From: Streptomyces coffeae
GTDB lineage: Bacteria > Actinomycetota > Actinomycetes > Streptomycetales > Streptomycetaceae
Assembly: GCF_016741875.1 (NCBI RefSeq)
Contig: NZ_JAERRF010000017.1
Span: 62,001-126,000 of the forward strand
Reading direction: 5' to 3'
Length of the DNA stretch: 64,000 nt
Shown: piece after piece, positions 32,714 to 41,790 of the stretch
Layout: each line of letters begins with the position of its first letter
How positions within the stretch are numbered: the first letter of the stretch is position 1
Translations under genes and position numbers: made by a program
The notes under the pieces: model-generated
Database searches by the model: none
What the model was told of the DNA's origin: nothing
The model's input: only the letters and a program-made list of their open reading frames with translations

Positions 32714-34006
32714 GTGATCGCTCCCCTTGTCGGGAAGCAGAGAGAGGCCGTGCGCCTGGCGACGGCCCGCGGCAACCTCTGGGAAGGCGCTGTTCGCTCC
32801 TCCAAGACGGTCAGCAGCATCATGGTGTGGCTCCGCTACATCCGCACCGGCCCGCCCGGCGCGCTGCTCATGGTCGGTAAGACCGAGCGGACGCTGAAGC
32901 GCAACGTCATCGACCCGATCGTCGAGATGGTCGGGGTGAAGCGCTGCAACTACAAGGCGGGCGCGGGCGAGGTCGTCATCTTTGGCCGCACCATCTACGT
33001 CGCGGGGGCGAACGACGAGCGGGCGGCCGACAAGATCAAGGGTCTGACGCTCGCGGGCGCGTACTGCGACGAGGTCACCACCTACCCCGAGACGTTCTTC
33101 CAGATGCTCGGCACCCGCCTGTCCGTGGAGGGCGCGCAGTGGTTCGGCACCACCAACCCCGAGGGCCCGAACCACTGGCTGAAGAAGAAGATCCTCGACC
33201 GGGCGAAGCTGCACCTCGACCGCGAGGGCAACGTCATCACCTCGCAGGCCCCGGACGCGATCGACGTCCACCGGTTCAGCTTCAGCCTGGACGACAATCC
33301 GTACCTGCCCAAGGCGTACGTCGCGGCACTCAAGGTCGAGTATCAGGGCCTGTTCTACCGGCGGTTCGTCCTCGGCGAGTGGTGCCTGGCGGAGGGCGTG
33401 GTCTACGACATGTGGGAGGAGTCCCGGCACGTCGTCGACATCCTCCCGGAGGTCCGGCACTGGATGTGCGTCGGTCTGGACTACGGCACGATCAACCCGT
33501 TCGCGGCGCTGCTGATCGGTGTCGGGATGGACGACCGGCTGTACGTCGCCTCCGAGTACCGGCACGACTCCCGGGCCGCCCGCCGTCAGCTGACGGACGC
33601 GGAGTACAGCCGCGGTGTGCGGGACTGGCTCGGCTCATATCGGCACCGTGACGCCCAAGGGGTGGCCCCGCAGTGGGTGTTCGTTGACCCCTCGGCCGCC
33701 TCGTTCATGACGCAACTGTGGACTGACGGGGTGCCGGGTGTGGCCAAGGCGGACAACGACGTGAAGGACGGCATCAGGTCGGTGAGCGTCGCGCTCGGCT
33801 CCGACCTGTTGTCGGTGCACCGCTCGTGCACGGGCCTGCTCGCCGAGCTGCCGTCGTACGCGTGGGATGAGAAGGCTGCGGCGGCGGGCGAGGACAAGCC
33901 GCTGAAGGTGGACGACCACAGCGTGGACGCCCTCCGGTATGGACTGCACAGCACAGCGCACGAGTGGCGGGGCCTGATCCGCGCGAACCTGGAGGTAGCT
34001 GCCTGA
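32714..34006 (+). CDS. terL: Terminase large subunit
   Basis: The 430-residue packaging motor has a Walker A-like GAVRSSKT at residues 25-32, a Walker B LAGAYCDEV (Asp119, Glu120), and a C-terminal RNase H-like nuclease with aspartates in VGLDYGT, VFVDPSA and VDDHSVDALRYG. It is a little shorter than typical, starting at a GTG. It overlaps the next gene by TGATG and precedes the portal. It pumps DNA into the prohead and cuts the concatemer. Confidence 0.94.
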   Translation: MIAPLVGKQREAVRLATARGNLWEGAVRSSKTVSSIMVWLRYIRTGPPGALLMVGKTERTLKRNVIDPIVEMVGVKRCNYKAGAGEVVIFGRTIYVAGANDERAADKIKGLTLAGAYCDEVTTYPETFFQMLGTRLSVEGAQWFGTTNPEGPNHWLKKKILDRAKLHLDREGNVITSQAPDAIDVHRFSFSLDDNPYLPKAYVAALKVEYQGLFYRRFVLGEWCLAEGVVYDMWEESRHVVDILPEVRHWMCVGLDYGTINPFAALLIGVGMDDRLYVASEYRHDSRAARRQLTDAEYSRGVRDWLGSYRHRDAQGVAPQWVFVDPSAASFMTQLWTDGVPGVAKADNDVKDGIRSVSVALGSDLLSVHRSCTGLLAELPSYAWDEKAAAAGEDKPLKVDDHSVDALRYGLHSTAHEWRGLIRANLEVAA

Positions 34007-34209
34007 TGGCCTTGGAGATGAAGCTACCCGTGCAGATCCGGGCAGGCGAAACGGAGGCGTGCTGGGGCAGCGTCACGGTGAAGGTGACCGAGAGCGGGAT
34101 CGACAAGGCCGCATTCCCCCGGGAGATGGCCTTGTTTCTGCGGGCAGCGGCCGACCACCTGGAGAACCCAGGTGAGAACGATGAGGGGGTGGAGAATGGC
34201 GCTCCCTGA
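34006..34209 (+). CDS. Small hypothetical protein between terminase and portal
   Basis: A 67-residue acidic protein overlapping terminase upstream and portal by 14 bases downstream. No domain recognised. Confidence 0.6.
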   Translation: MALEMKLPVQIRAGETEACWGSVTVKVTESGIDKAAFPREMALFLRAAADHLENPGENDEGVENGAP

Positions 34210-35767
34210 CAAGGGCACCTCGTGGCCGCCGGTCCACCCCGCGATCCGCTGCGACCTGGAGGACTGGTCAGCCTGGTACTCCGCCAACCCCGACCGGCTC
34301 GCCTACCGGTACCTCAACCGGCATCGCGACGGCGGAAGGTTCGGCCAACCGCAGAACCGGCCCAGCCAGTACCGCGGCGGCCTGGTCGGCACCGTCGCCC
34401 GCTGGTTCTGGGGCGAGCCCACCCCGCTTGGCGAGAAGCGCGCCAACCTCCATATGCCGCTCGCCCGCGACATCGCCCGCACCTCAGCTGACCTGCTGTT
34501 CTCCGAACCCCCCGTACTCAGGGCGGAGTCGAAGGACACGCAGCAACGCCTCGAGGACATGATGGACCTCGGGCTGAAGCGCACGCTCCTCGCTGGCGGC
34601 GAGGTGAGCGCGGCCCTCGGCGGGGTCTACCTACGGTTGGTCTGGGACGACCAGATCAGCGACCGGCCCTGGATCAGCACCGTCCACGCAGACGGCGCTG
34701 CACCTGAGTTCGCATACGACCGGCTGCGCGCGGTCACGTTCTGGACCATCCTCGGTGCCGACGGGCAGAAGGTCGTCCGGCACCTGGAGCGCCACGAGCC
34801 CGGCCAGATTCTGCACGGCGTCTACGAGGGCACCATCGACAACCTCGGCAAGCCCATCGACCTCGGCGCGTTCGAAGCGACCCGGGGCCTGAAGCCCGCC
34901 CGCCAGCTCAACATCGGCAGGCGACTGACGGCCTCCTACATCCCCAACACGGTGGCCGCGCCGGACTGGCGCGACATCCCCGGCGGCAGCTGCCTCGGAA
35001 CGAGCGACTACCAGGGCGCGGAGACGTTCCTGTCCAGCATCGACGAGACGTACACCTCATGGATGCGCGACATCAGGCTCGCCAAGGCGCGCATCCTCGT
35101 CCCGTCCGGCTACCTGACCAGCAACGGGCCCGGCCGCGGCGCGACATGGGAAGACCGAGAGGTCTACGCGGAAATGAACATCCCGCCTACCGCTGACCAG
35201 GCGATCACGCTGAACCAGTTCGCGATCCGCCACGAGGAACACCACGCCACCATCGAAGAACTGGTGGGCAAGGTCGTCCGCAACGCCGGATACTCCGGCA
35301 ACACCTTCGGCGACGACTCCGCCGGCGCAGCCGTCACCGCCACGGAGATCAAGGCCCGCACCACGCGCAGCATGAGCACCCGCGCGCGCAAAGCTGAACT
35401 CGCCGCCGTAGGGCTGGCGGACATCGTCGAGGCGCAGCTCGCCCTCGAAGCGTCTGGCCTGTTCCCCGGCATGCGGGCGGTCGAGGTGGAGCGGCCGGAG
35501 GTGCGTTTCCAGGACTCAGTGCAGGACGACACCAAGACCCTCGCCGAGACCGCCGACGCGCTGCGCCGCGCCGAGGCCGCGTCCACCGAGACCCTGGTCG
35601 CTCTGGTGCACCCGGACTGGGACGAGGCAGACCAGCAGGCCGAGGTGCGGCGGATCCTCGCCGAATCCGGCCGCGCGGTCTCCGACCCGATGGACGTCGG
35701 AGCAGAGGAGGCCGGGGATGCCGGTGTCGCCGGAGATGGCGGAGGACCTGGCCCGGCAGGTGCGTGA
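34196..35767 (+). CDS. Portal protein (SPP1 gp6-like)
   Basis: The 523-residue protein is of the length and position of SPP1-type portals. It has a conserved N-terminal WYSANPDRLAYRYLNRHRDG and internal DRPWISTVHADGAAPEFAYD, and a long helical C-terminal clip/crown region. As a dodecamer it forms the packaging vertex. The last 50 bases overlap the MuF-like gene. Confidence 0.9.
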   Translation: MALPDKGTSWPPVHPAIRCDLEDWSAWYSANPDRLAYRYLNRHRDGGRFGQPQNRPSQYRGGLVGTVARWFWGEPTPLGEKRANLHMPLARDIARTSADLLFSEPPVLRAESKDTQQRLEDMMDLGLKRTLLAGGEVSAALGGVYLRLVWDDQISDRPWISTVHADGAAPEFAYDRLRAVTFWTILGADGQKVVRHLERHEPGQILHGVYEGTIDNLGKPIDLGAFEATRGLKPARQLNIGRRLTASYIPNTVAAPDWRDIPGGSCLGTSDYQGAETFLSSIDETYTSWMRDIRLAKARILVPSGYLTSNGPGRGATWEDREVYAEMNIPPTADQAITLNQFAIRHEEHHATIEELVGKVVRNAGYSGNTFGDDSAGAAVTATEIKARTTRSMSTRARKAELAAVGLADIVEAQLALEASGLFPGMRAVEVERPEVRFQDSVQDDTKTLAETADALRRAEAASTETLVALVHPDWDEADQQAEVRRILAESGRAVSDPMDVGAEEAGDAGVAGDGGGPGPAGA

Positions 35768-37604
35768 CCTGTACGAGGCGGCCGAGCTGTCCCTGCTGGA
35801 GCGTCTCGCGGGCGCCCTGGCAGCGGACTTGGAGAGCCCGTTGTGGGCGGAGCTGAAACTCCGGGCAGTGGGAGACCTGCGCAGGGCGGTCGAGGAGGTC
35901 TCGGCCGCCCTCCAGCAGGACGCCGACGGCGCCATCAGGCAGGCGCTCACCACCGCGTACGAACGCGGCCAACAAGCCGCCGTCGCCGAGCTGGGCGCGC
36001 TGCCCATCGGCGAGGACCTGGCCGCGCGCCGCGCGCTGCCGAACGCCGCGGCGGTCGACCGGCTCGCAGCCTCCGCTGCCGCCGACACCCGGCCCGTATA
36101 CGCCCGCATCACCCGCGCTGTCCTCGACGCGTTCCGGACCGTCATCACGCGGGTGACGGCGGGGCCGCTGCTGGGCACTGAGACCCGGCGACAGGCCAGC
36201 CAGCGCGCGCTGAACGACTTCGCGGCGCGCGGCATCACCGGCTTCGTGGACCGCGCCGGTCGCCCGTGGGACATGGCGTCCTACGCCGAGATGGCCGTCC
36301 GCAGCGTCACGGCACGCGCGGCAATCGAGGCGCACACCGACAGCCTCCAGGCCATCGGCGTTGGGCTGGTCATCGTCTCCGACAGCCCCCTGGAGTGCCC
36401 GCTGTGCGAGCCGTACGAAGGCGAAATACTCGCCCTCGACGGCCCTCTAGGGCCGCGGACGGTGATGGCCGAGCACACAACCGAGCGGGCCGGGCTGCTG
36501 CGGCGTCCGAGGCAGGTGCCGGTGCATGTCGTCGGCACGCTGCTGGAGGCCCGCGCCGCTGGGTTGTTCCATCCGAACGCCATCCTCGGGAACCAGGCGT
36601 GCCGTGCCCTCGGCGATGTCGAGAACGCGGCACGCGCCTGGTACGAGGGGCCATCAATTCACCTGACGACGGCGCGGGGTAAACGTCTCACCGTCAGCCC
36701 GAATCATCCGGTGCTGACCACGACCGGATGGCTCGCTGCCGAGCGTGTCCGCGAAGGCATGTATGTACTGAGCGGCACGAGCGGAGAAAGGGACGCGGTC
36801 GCGTCCCCAGCCGCAGAAGACTTCCACGACGCTCCAGCCAGCTTCGAGGAAGTATTCGATGCGCTCGCTGCGCATGGCTGCTGCACGAGCACTACCGCCA
36901 CCAGCAACGACTTCCACGGTGACGGGCGCTCCTACAAGGGCAAAGTCGACGTTGTATGGGCCGAACGCGCGCTGCTGGACGTACTCCAGCCCCTCGGCGT
37001 CCAGCAGCTTGGCGAATGTGGCCTCGTGGGGCCCGGCGTGGAGCTGCAAGCGCTCGCGGGTGCGGGCTCGCTGCTCCCGTGTGGTCATCGCGTCGGAAGT
37101 GCGGTAGCTGGGGCCTTGACGGATTTCGATGCCGTTGGCCCTGAGGCGCCGCCGCAGCGTCGCCTCGCTGACGCCGAAGACGTGGGCGAGATCCTGACAG
37201 GTCTCGCCTGCGGTGTAACGCCTGATGAGGTCGTCGATGTCGATCGCGATTGGTACCGGGGACATGCCTATGATCTCCAGACCTCAACAGGTGCGTACCT
37301 AACTGCCGACATCGTAGTACACAACTGCCGGCACTCTCTTTCGGCGTACCTCCCGGGCGTGACCACGCGCCCGCAGGCGCCCCCGCACCCGCGAGGGGCG
37401 ACGTACGAGGACACCCAGCAGCAGCGGTATCTGGAGCGCCAGGTGCGCGCGTGGAAGCGCCGCCAGGCTGCCGCGCTGGACGAGGCCGCACGGCGCCGCG
37501 CGGGCGCCCGCGTCCGCGACTATCAGGCCCGCATCCGTGAGCTGACGGACGCCAAGGGCTTGCCCAGGAAGCGGCAGCGCGAGCAGATCAGCTCCGCGCG
37601 CTGA
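35718..37604 (+). CDS. MuF-type minor head protein interrupted by an in-frame intein
   Basis: A 628-residue precursor. Exteins: residues 1-287 and 537-628, joining FHPN to CRHSLSAYLPG. This is the HPNCRH-like motif of MuF/SPP1 gp7 head proteins; a CPLC pair lies upstream in the N-extein. Splicing would give 379 residues. The inserted 249 residues show intein block B (SPNHPVLTTTGW) and blocks F/G (YDLQTSTGAYLTADIVVHN before Cys). The gene overlaps the portal gene by 50 bases. The mature protein probably sits inside the procapsid near the portal. Confidence 0.9.
   Translation: MPVSPEMAEDLARQVRDLYEAAELSLLERLAGALAADLESPLWAELKLRAVGDLRRAVEEVSAALQQDADGAIRQALTTAYERGQQAAVAELGALPIGEDLAARRALPNAAAVDRLAASAAADTRPVYARITRAVLDAFRTVITRVTAGPLLGTETRRQASQRALNDFAARGITGFVDRAGRPWDMASYAEMAVRSVTARAAIEAHTDSLQAIGVGLVIVSDSPLECPLCEPYEGEILALDGPLGPRTVMAEHTTERAGLLRRPRQVPVHVVGTLLEARAAGLFHPNAILGNQACRALGDVENAARAWYEGPSIHLTTARGKRLTVSPNHPVLTTTGWLAAERVREGMYVLSGTSGERDAVASPAAEDFHDAPASFEEVFDALAAHGCCTSTTATSNDFHGDGRSYKGKVDVVWAERALLDVLQPLGVQQLGECGLVGPGVELQALAGAGSLLPCGHRVGSAVAGALTDFDAVGPEAPPQRRLADAEDVGEILTGLACGVTPDEVVDVDRDWYRGHAYDLQTSTGAYLTADIVVHNCRHSLSAYLPGVTTRPQAPPHPRGATYEDTQQQRYLERQVRAWKRRQAAALDEAARRRAGARVRDYQARIRELTDAKGLPRKRQREQISSAR
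36579..37325 (+). other. Noncanonical Ala1 intein in the MuF head protein
   Basis: The 249-residue intein starts with Ala (AILGNQACRA) and ends VVHN, followed by Cys as the +1 residue. Hint-fold blocks: WYEGPSIHLTTARGKRLTVS, then NHPVLTTTGW (block B His), and HAYDLQTSTGAYL with VVHN (F/G). The lack of a Cys or Ser at position 1 means the first acyl shift is bypassed. No Trp at the block B position or Cys in block F of class 3 was seen, so a class 2 (KlbA-like) mechanism is the best fit. The region between blocks carries no sense-strand endonuclease. Confidence 0.87.
36654..37265 (-). CDS. Antisense homing endonuclease inside the intein (HTH + VSR/DUF559-like nuclease)
   Basis: The 203-residue frame runs against the intein and lies wholly inside it. 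Residues 10-45 are a Hin-type helix-turn-helix (AGETCQDLAHVFGVSEATLR). Residues 80-170 resemble a short PD-(D/E)XK/VSR nuclease (LLDAEGLEYVQQRAFGPYNV, then DFALVGAPVTVEVVAGGG and ERIEYFLEAGWSVVEV). GGAG lies 9 bases before the ATG. The sense-strand translation here is low in information, as expected if the endonuclease gene was inserted in reverse. It probably drives intein homing; nuclease residues are only partly clear. Confidence 0.75.
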   Translation of the reverse strand: MSPVPIAIDIDDLIRRYTAGETCQDLAHVFGVSEATLRRRLRANGIEIRQGPSYRTSDAMTTREQRARTRERLQLHAGPHEATFAKLLDAEGLEYVQQRAFGPYNVDFALVGAPVTVEVVAGGGSARAAAMRSERIEYFLEAGWSVVEVFCGWGRDRVPFSARAAQYIHAFADTLGSEPSGRGQHRMIRADGETFTPRRRQVN

Positions 37605-37620
37605 ACCTACGGGAGGAGCC

Positions 37621-38346
37621 ATGGGCAAAGCATTCGTCGCCAAGCTCGCGAAGCAAGGCGCCCGCGACCCCGAGGCACTTGCGGCGTGGATCGGCCGGAA
37701 GAAGCACGGCGCGGCAGCTTTCAAGAAGCTCGCTGTCACCGGTCGCAAAGGCGACAAGGGCAATAGCAGCAAACCGAGTGCGACGGACAGGAAGATGACC
37801 CGCGAGGAGAGAGTCCAGGTCGGTCGTCTCGTCGCTGACCTCTGGTCCGAGAAAGCATTCAACCGAGCCGACGCGCAGACACCGCAGGTGGAGAACGCCG
37901 CGTCTCGCGAGGATGTGTTGAAGCGCCGCGCCATCGAGAAAGCACGACGGCAGGGCGTCGTTCGGGGAGACCTGCCGGAATGGCAGATCGAGCAAATCCA
38001 GCGCTCACGCGGCGACCGTCGGGTCGTCCCCGGCTCTGGCGAGATCGTGCGCCCAGAGTCCCGTGAGAGTCAGCAGCGCGCGGCCTCCGTACGGCAGTGG
38101 GCAGCCGCAACGGTGCGCGCAGAACGAGAGCGAGAAGCTCAGGAACGTTCCGCCAGGACCGCTCCGTCGACAGAGCAGGAGCAGCAGGACATCGACCGTG
38201 CAGCGGCCGGTCTCGTAGCCCGACCGGACATGTTCGCCCGTCTTGACGAGCGGCTGCCGAAGGAAGCGGACGCGAGAACCCGGCAAGAGGTGATCCAACG
38301 GCGTGCCGTCGAGGCAGCCCGCCGCCGGACCGTCGCGCGCCGCTGA
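37621..38346 (+). CDS. Hypothetical head-region protein
   Basis: The 241-residue basic, mostly helical protein (MGKAFVAKLAKQGARDPEAL) is rich in Arg, Glu and Gln and sits between the MuF-like and scaffold genes. GGGAGGAG precedes the ATG. It could be a capsid-internal or assembly protein; no family recognised. Confidence 0.7.
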   Translation: MGKAFVAKLAKQGARDPEALAAWIGRKKHGAAAFKKLAVTGRKGDKGNSSKPSATDRKMTREERVQVGRLVADLWSEKAFNRADAQTPQVENAASREDVLKRRAIEKARRQGVVRGDLPEWQIEQIQRSRGDRRVVPGSGEIVRPESRESQQRAASVRQWAAATVRAEREREAQERSARTAPSTEQEQQDIDRAAAGLVARPDMFARLDERLPKEADARTRQEVIQRRAVEAARRRTVARR

Positions 38347-38412
38347 CCAACCGCAGGACCCAACCGGCCCGCCTGGCGCGGGCTCTCACCCATGCCCCAG
38401 GAGGGCACCACC

Positions 38413-39222
38413 ATGCACAAGCGCACTCTTGCCAGGCAGCGCCTTGACGGCTCCGCCTGGGCACACCCCTACGGCCACGGCTCTTTCTCCCCCGTCGTCT
38501 ACGCCGACGGAGGGGACGGCGGCGAATCCGGATCCGGCAGCGCAGGCGGTGACAGCAGCCTTGAGGCGGCTGTGGCCGCGAGCACCGGGCAGGAAGGGCA
38601 GCAGCCTGCGCAGCCCTCCGGGCAGCAGGCTGGGCAGTCCCAGCCGAAGGATCCGTGGGCGGATTTCCAGTGGGACGGCAAGGTGGACTCCCTGCCGGAC
38701 CCGGTCGCGAAGGTGATCCGCGAGGCCCGCGAAGAAGCTGGCAAAGCGCGCGTGGTCGCGAAGCGGAACGCTGCCGACGAGGCTCGACAGGAACTCCTCG
38801 CGTCGATCAGCAAGGCAATTGGCCTGGACGAGGGCGAGCAGCCGCCCACGCCAGATCAGCTCACCGAGCAACTGCGGCAGACGACCGGCGAACTCACCGC
38901 CGCGCAGGAGCAGGCCGCCTCGGCTGCGATCGAGCTGCACATCTTCAAGACGGCGCAGCGGCTCGGCGCCAACGCGGACACGCTGCTCGACAGCCGGGCG
39001 TTCTGCGACGCGATCGACAGCCTCGACACCTCGGATCCCGAGGCGTTCAACAGGGCGGTCGAGAAGACCATCAACGAGGCCCTCGGCCGCAATCCGAACC
39101 TTCGCGCCCAGCCTGCGGGCCGATCCGGCGCCGACCTCAACGGCAGATCGGGCGAGAACGGGGCCCGCAAGCGCGGCGAGGGCGGCCTCGCGAGCGCGAT
39201 TCGCGATCACTACCAGACCTGA
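38413..39222 (+). CDS. Scaffolding protein
   Basis: The 269-residue protein is acidic, Gln/Ala/Glu-rich and helical, with a low-complexity N-terminal third (SGSGSAGGDSSLEAAVAAS) and a coiled-coil centre (ELTAAQEQAASAAIELHIFK). Its location directly upstream of the major capsid gene is the standard scaffold position. GGAGG lies upstream of the ATG at 38413; an in-frame ATG at 38392 is less likely. Confidence 0.8.
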   Translation: MHKRTLARQRLDGSAWAHPYGHGSFSPVVYADGGDGGESGSGSAGGDSSLEAAVAASTGQEGQQPAQPSGQQAGQSQPKDPWADFQWDGKVDSLPDPVAKVIREAREEAGKARVVAKRNAADEARQELLASISKAIGLDEGEQPPTPDQLTEQLRQTTGELTAAQEQAASAAIELHIFKTAQRLGANADTLLDSRAFCDAIDSLDTSDPEAFNRAVEKTINEALGRNPNLRAQPAGRSGADLNGRSGENGARKRGEGGLASAIRDHYQT

Positions 39223-39239
39223 CACACCAGGGAGAGACC

Positions 39240-40304
39240 ATGCCCGTGACGCTCGCTCAGGCGGCGATCAACACCCAGGCCGACGTGGACTACGCGGTCA
39301 TCGACAACCTGCGGCGCAACAGCTGGCTGCTGAACAACATGGTCTGGGACGACACCGTCACCCCGGGCACCGGCGGCGGCTCCCTCACCTACGGCTACAC
39401 GCGCCTGCTCGCCCCGAGCAGCGCGGCGTTCCGCCGGTTCAACGAGGAGTACGTGCCGAACCAGGCCAGCCGCGAGCGGAAGACCGTCGAGCTCCACCCC
39501 CTCGGTGGCGCGTTCAACGTCGACCGCAAGCTCGCCAACCTCGGCCCCGCGGCGACCAACGAGATCATGTTCCAGATGTCGCAGAAGCTCACCTCGGTGC
39601 GCACGCGCTTCCAGCAGGAGATGATCCTCGGTGACACTGCGGTCGACGACGCGGGGTTCGACGGCCTCGACAAGGCGCTCACGGGCCAGAGCACGGAGTA
39701 CCTGCCGCTCAACGAGGGCATCAGCACCGGCTACCTCGACTGGTCCCCGGCGACCGTGACCACCGAAGACATCGCCATGACGGCCTTCGATGCGTTCGAC
39801 GACTTCCTGTCACGGATCGTTGGCTCGCAGACCGGCTCCGGCGACACAGGCGCCGACGGCAGTGTCCCCGCCGGGGTGAAGGCCATCCTCGGTAACACCA
39901 AGTCCATCTCCCGCATCAAGTCCCTCGCGCGGCGCGCCGCGCAGTACACCTCCGACCGGGACAGCCTCGGCGTCCTGATCGAGCGGTACGGCGACTGGGT
40001 GCTGGTCGACCTCGGCGACCGGGCCGACGGATCGGCCCCCATCATCCCCATCCGCTCGGCGGACACCGACGGCGGCGGCGCGGGCGGCGTCATCAGCGGC
40101 CTGACCGACATCTACGCCATCAGCCTCGGCCTGGATGCCTTCCACGGGGCGGCCATGGCCGGTACCCCGCTGGTGCAGACGTGGCTGCCGGACTTCACCG
40201 TGGCCGGTGCGGTCAAGACCGGTGAGGTCGAGATGGGCCCGGTCGCCGCGGTGCTCCGCAACACGAAGTCCTGCGGTGTCCTGCGCAACGTGAAGGTGCG
40301 GTGA
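39240..40304 (+). CDS. Major capsid protein
   Basis: The 354-residue protein shows the layout of HK97-fold capsids of actinophages: an N-terminal arm (INTQADVDYAVIDNLRRNSW), an E-loop region and a C-terminal A-domain (AILGNTKSISRIKSLARRAA, then DIYAISLGLDAFHGAAMAGT). GGGAGAG precedes the ATG. It forms the icosahedral shell. Confidence 0.88.
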   Translation: MPVTLAQAAINTQADVDYAVIDNLRRNSWLLNNMVWDDTVTPGTGGGSLTYGYTRLLAPSSAAFRRFNEEYVPNQASRERKTVELHPLGGAFNVDRKLANLGPAATNEIMFQMSQKLTSVRTRFQQEMILGDTAVDDAGFDGLDKALTGQSTEYLPLNEGISTGYLDWSPATVTTEDIAMTAFDAFDDFLSRIVGSQTGSGDTGADGSVPAGVKAILGNTKSISRIKSLARRAAQYTSDRDSLGVLIERYGDWVLVDLGDRADGSAPIIPIRSADTDGGGAGGVISGLTDIYAISLGLDAFHGAAMAGTPLVQTWLPDFTVAGAVKTGEVEMGPVAAVLRNTKSCGVLRNVKVR

Positions 40305-40307
40305 GCC

Positions 40308-40694
40308 ATGCGCTACCAGATCGAAGCTCCCGTCCGGTCCTTCTCCGGCGAGTCCGTCGGGGTGACCTTCTCCAAGGGCACCGGCTACGTCGACGACACC
40401 GACAAGGCGGGCCGCGCCGCGCTGGAGTACTTCCGGCGGCACGGCTACGGCGTCGCCCCGGCCAACGAGCAGACCGAGGAAGAGCACGTCCAGGAGACGG
40501 GGACGACGCAGCGCGAGCCGGGCGACGGCGACGAGGCGTTCGACCCGGGTGAGCACTCGGTCGACGACGTCCTCGCCTACCTCGACACCGCCGACGAGGA
40601 CGAGACCGCGCGTGTCCTGGACGCCGAGAAGAACGGCAAGGCCCGTAAGACGATCCTCGCCCGTGGCGAGCAGGAGCAGGGAGACACGAAGTGA
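40308..40694 (+). CDS. Hypothetical head-associated protein
   Basis: The 128-residue acidic protein has a compact first 50 residues (MRYQIEAPVRSFSGESVGVT) and an acidic tail. It follows the capsid gene by 3 bases. Similar small proteins occur at this place in actinophages; role unknown. Confidence 0.65.
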   Translation: MRYQIEAPVRSFSGESVGVTFSKGTGYVDDTDKAGRAALEYFRRHGYGVAPANEQTEEEHVQETGTTQREPGDGDEAFDPGEHSVDDVLAYLDTADEDETARVLDAEKNGKARKTILARGEQEQGDTK

Positions 40695-41257
40695 CTGTCC
40701 TCGGCACATTCCGCGGGAACCCCCGCAACGATCTCGGCTGGCTGAACTCGGCCGGCCGCCCCGACCCCGAGGTGACCTTCCACCGGGCGAACCTGCCGCG
40801 CACGGGCCTGGACGACGCCGCCACCGCGGCGTCAGGCGTCATGTGCTCGGTCGCCATCTACCTCCAGGACGGCGACCTGATCACCAATCTGACGTTCACC
40901 TCCGGCGGCACGGCTGGGGCCACCCTGTCCAACCAGTTCGCCGCCCTCTACAACGGGGCCGGGGCGCTCCTCGCGCAGTCCGCGGACAAGACCTCCGAGG
41001 CGTGGGCGGCCGACACCGCCAAGACCTTCGCCCTGGCCACCGCGCAGCGGATCACCAAGTCGGGCATCTACTACGCGGCGCTGTCGGTGACTGCGTCCAC
41101 GGTGCCTACCCTGGTCGGCTCGGTCGGGGCGAAGCCGTTTCTCACCGGCGAGGGCAACCTCGCCCAGACCTCCGGTTCTTCGCTGACCGGGACGGCTCCG
41201 GCCACGATCGCCAACCCTGCCTTCAAGCGGCACGTGCCGCTGGTCATCGCGAGCTGA
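40691..41257 (+). CDS. Probable minor structural/head decoration protein
   Basis: The 188-residue beta-rich protein (MTVLGTFRGNPRNDLGWLNS, later YYAALSVTASTVPTLVG) lies between capsid and connector genes. The GTG start overlaps the previous stop. The composition fits a head-decoration or fibre-like protein. Confidence 0.6.
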   Translation: MTVLGTFRGNPRNDLGWLNSAGRPDPEVTFHRANLPRTGLDDAATAASGVMCSVAIYLQDGDLITNLTFTSGGTAGATLSNQFAALYNGAGALLAQSADKTSEAWAADTAKTFALATAQRITKSGIYYAALSVTASTVPTLVGSVGAKPFLTGEGNLAQTSGSSLTGTAPATIANPAFKRHVPLVIAS

Positions 41258-41269
41258 TCGGAGACTGGC

Positions 41270-41779
41270 ATGGGACTGTCGAGCAGCATCTCGGTATCGG
41301 CCTCGGCCGAGCAGACCAGCGCGCTCGACCTCGCAACGGGCTCGGCGCCGCTGACGGTCCGGCGGGCCGTTCAGCTGGCGTCGGGCACCGGTGCGGGCAA
41401 GGCCGATCGCCTGTTCAGCGACCGGCGCACACTGCCAGCTTCCGCGAGCGAGGATCTCGACCTGGCGGGCGTGCTCCTGGACGCATTCGGGGCCACGATC
41501 ACCTTCGCCCGCATCAAGGGCCTCTACATCGCAGCCTCGGCGGGGAACAGCAACAACGTCGTCATCGGGGCGGCCTCGTCCAACACGTGGGCGACGCTGC
41601 TGAACTCGACCGGCACCGTCACTCTGCGGCCGGGCTCGTTCATCGGCGTGGGCACCGGCACGGCCGACGCCACCTGCTACGCGGTGACCGCCACGACCGG
41701 GGACCTACTGAAGGTCGCCAACTCCGGCGGCAGCACGTCGGTGACATACGACGTGGTCCTCATCGGAGCAAGCGCGTAA
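41270..41779 (+). CDS. Probable head decoration protein
   Basis: The 169-residue Thr/Ser/Ala-rich beta protein (GLSSSISVSASAEQTSALDL) ends SVTYDVVLIGASA. GGAG precedes the ATG. A decoration or surface role is inferred from position and composition. Confidence 0.6.
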   Translation: MGLSSSISVSASAEQTSALDLATGSAPLTVRRAVQLASGTGAGKADRLFSDRRTLPASASEDLDLAGVLLDAFGATITFARIKGLYIAASAGNSNNVVIGAASSNTWATLLNSTGTVTLRPGSFIGVGTGTADATCYAVTATTGDLLKVANSGGSTSVTYDVVLIGASA

Positions 41780-41790
41780 GGGGGTGCCTG

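Noticed and set aside
32531..33565. A 344-codon minus-strand frame over the terminase
   Set aside because: Shadow of the terminase large subunit, whose ATPase and nuclease motifs are on the plus strand. Unlike the intein case, no domain is recognisable.
36579..36612. Intein start at the internal Cys (NQA before CRALG)
   Set aside because: That would leave extra residues in the conserved HPN-CRH extein junction; the Ala start restores the motif exactly.
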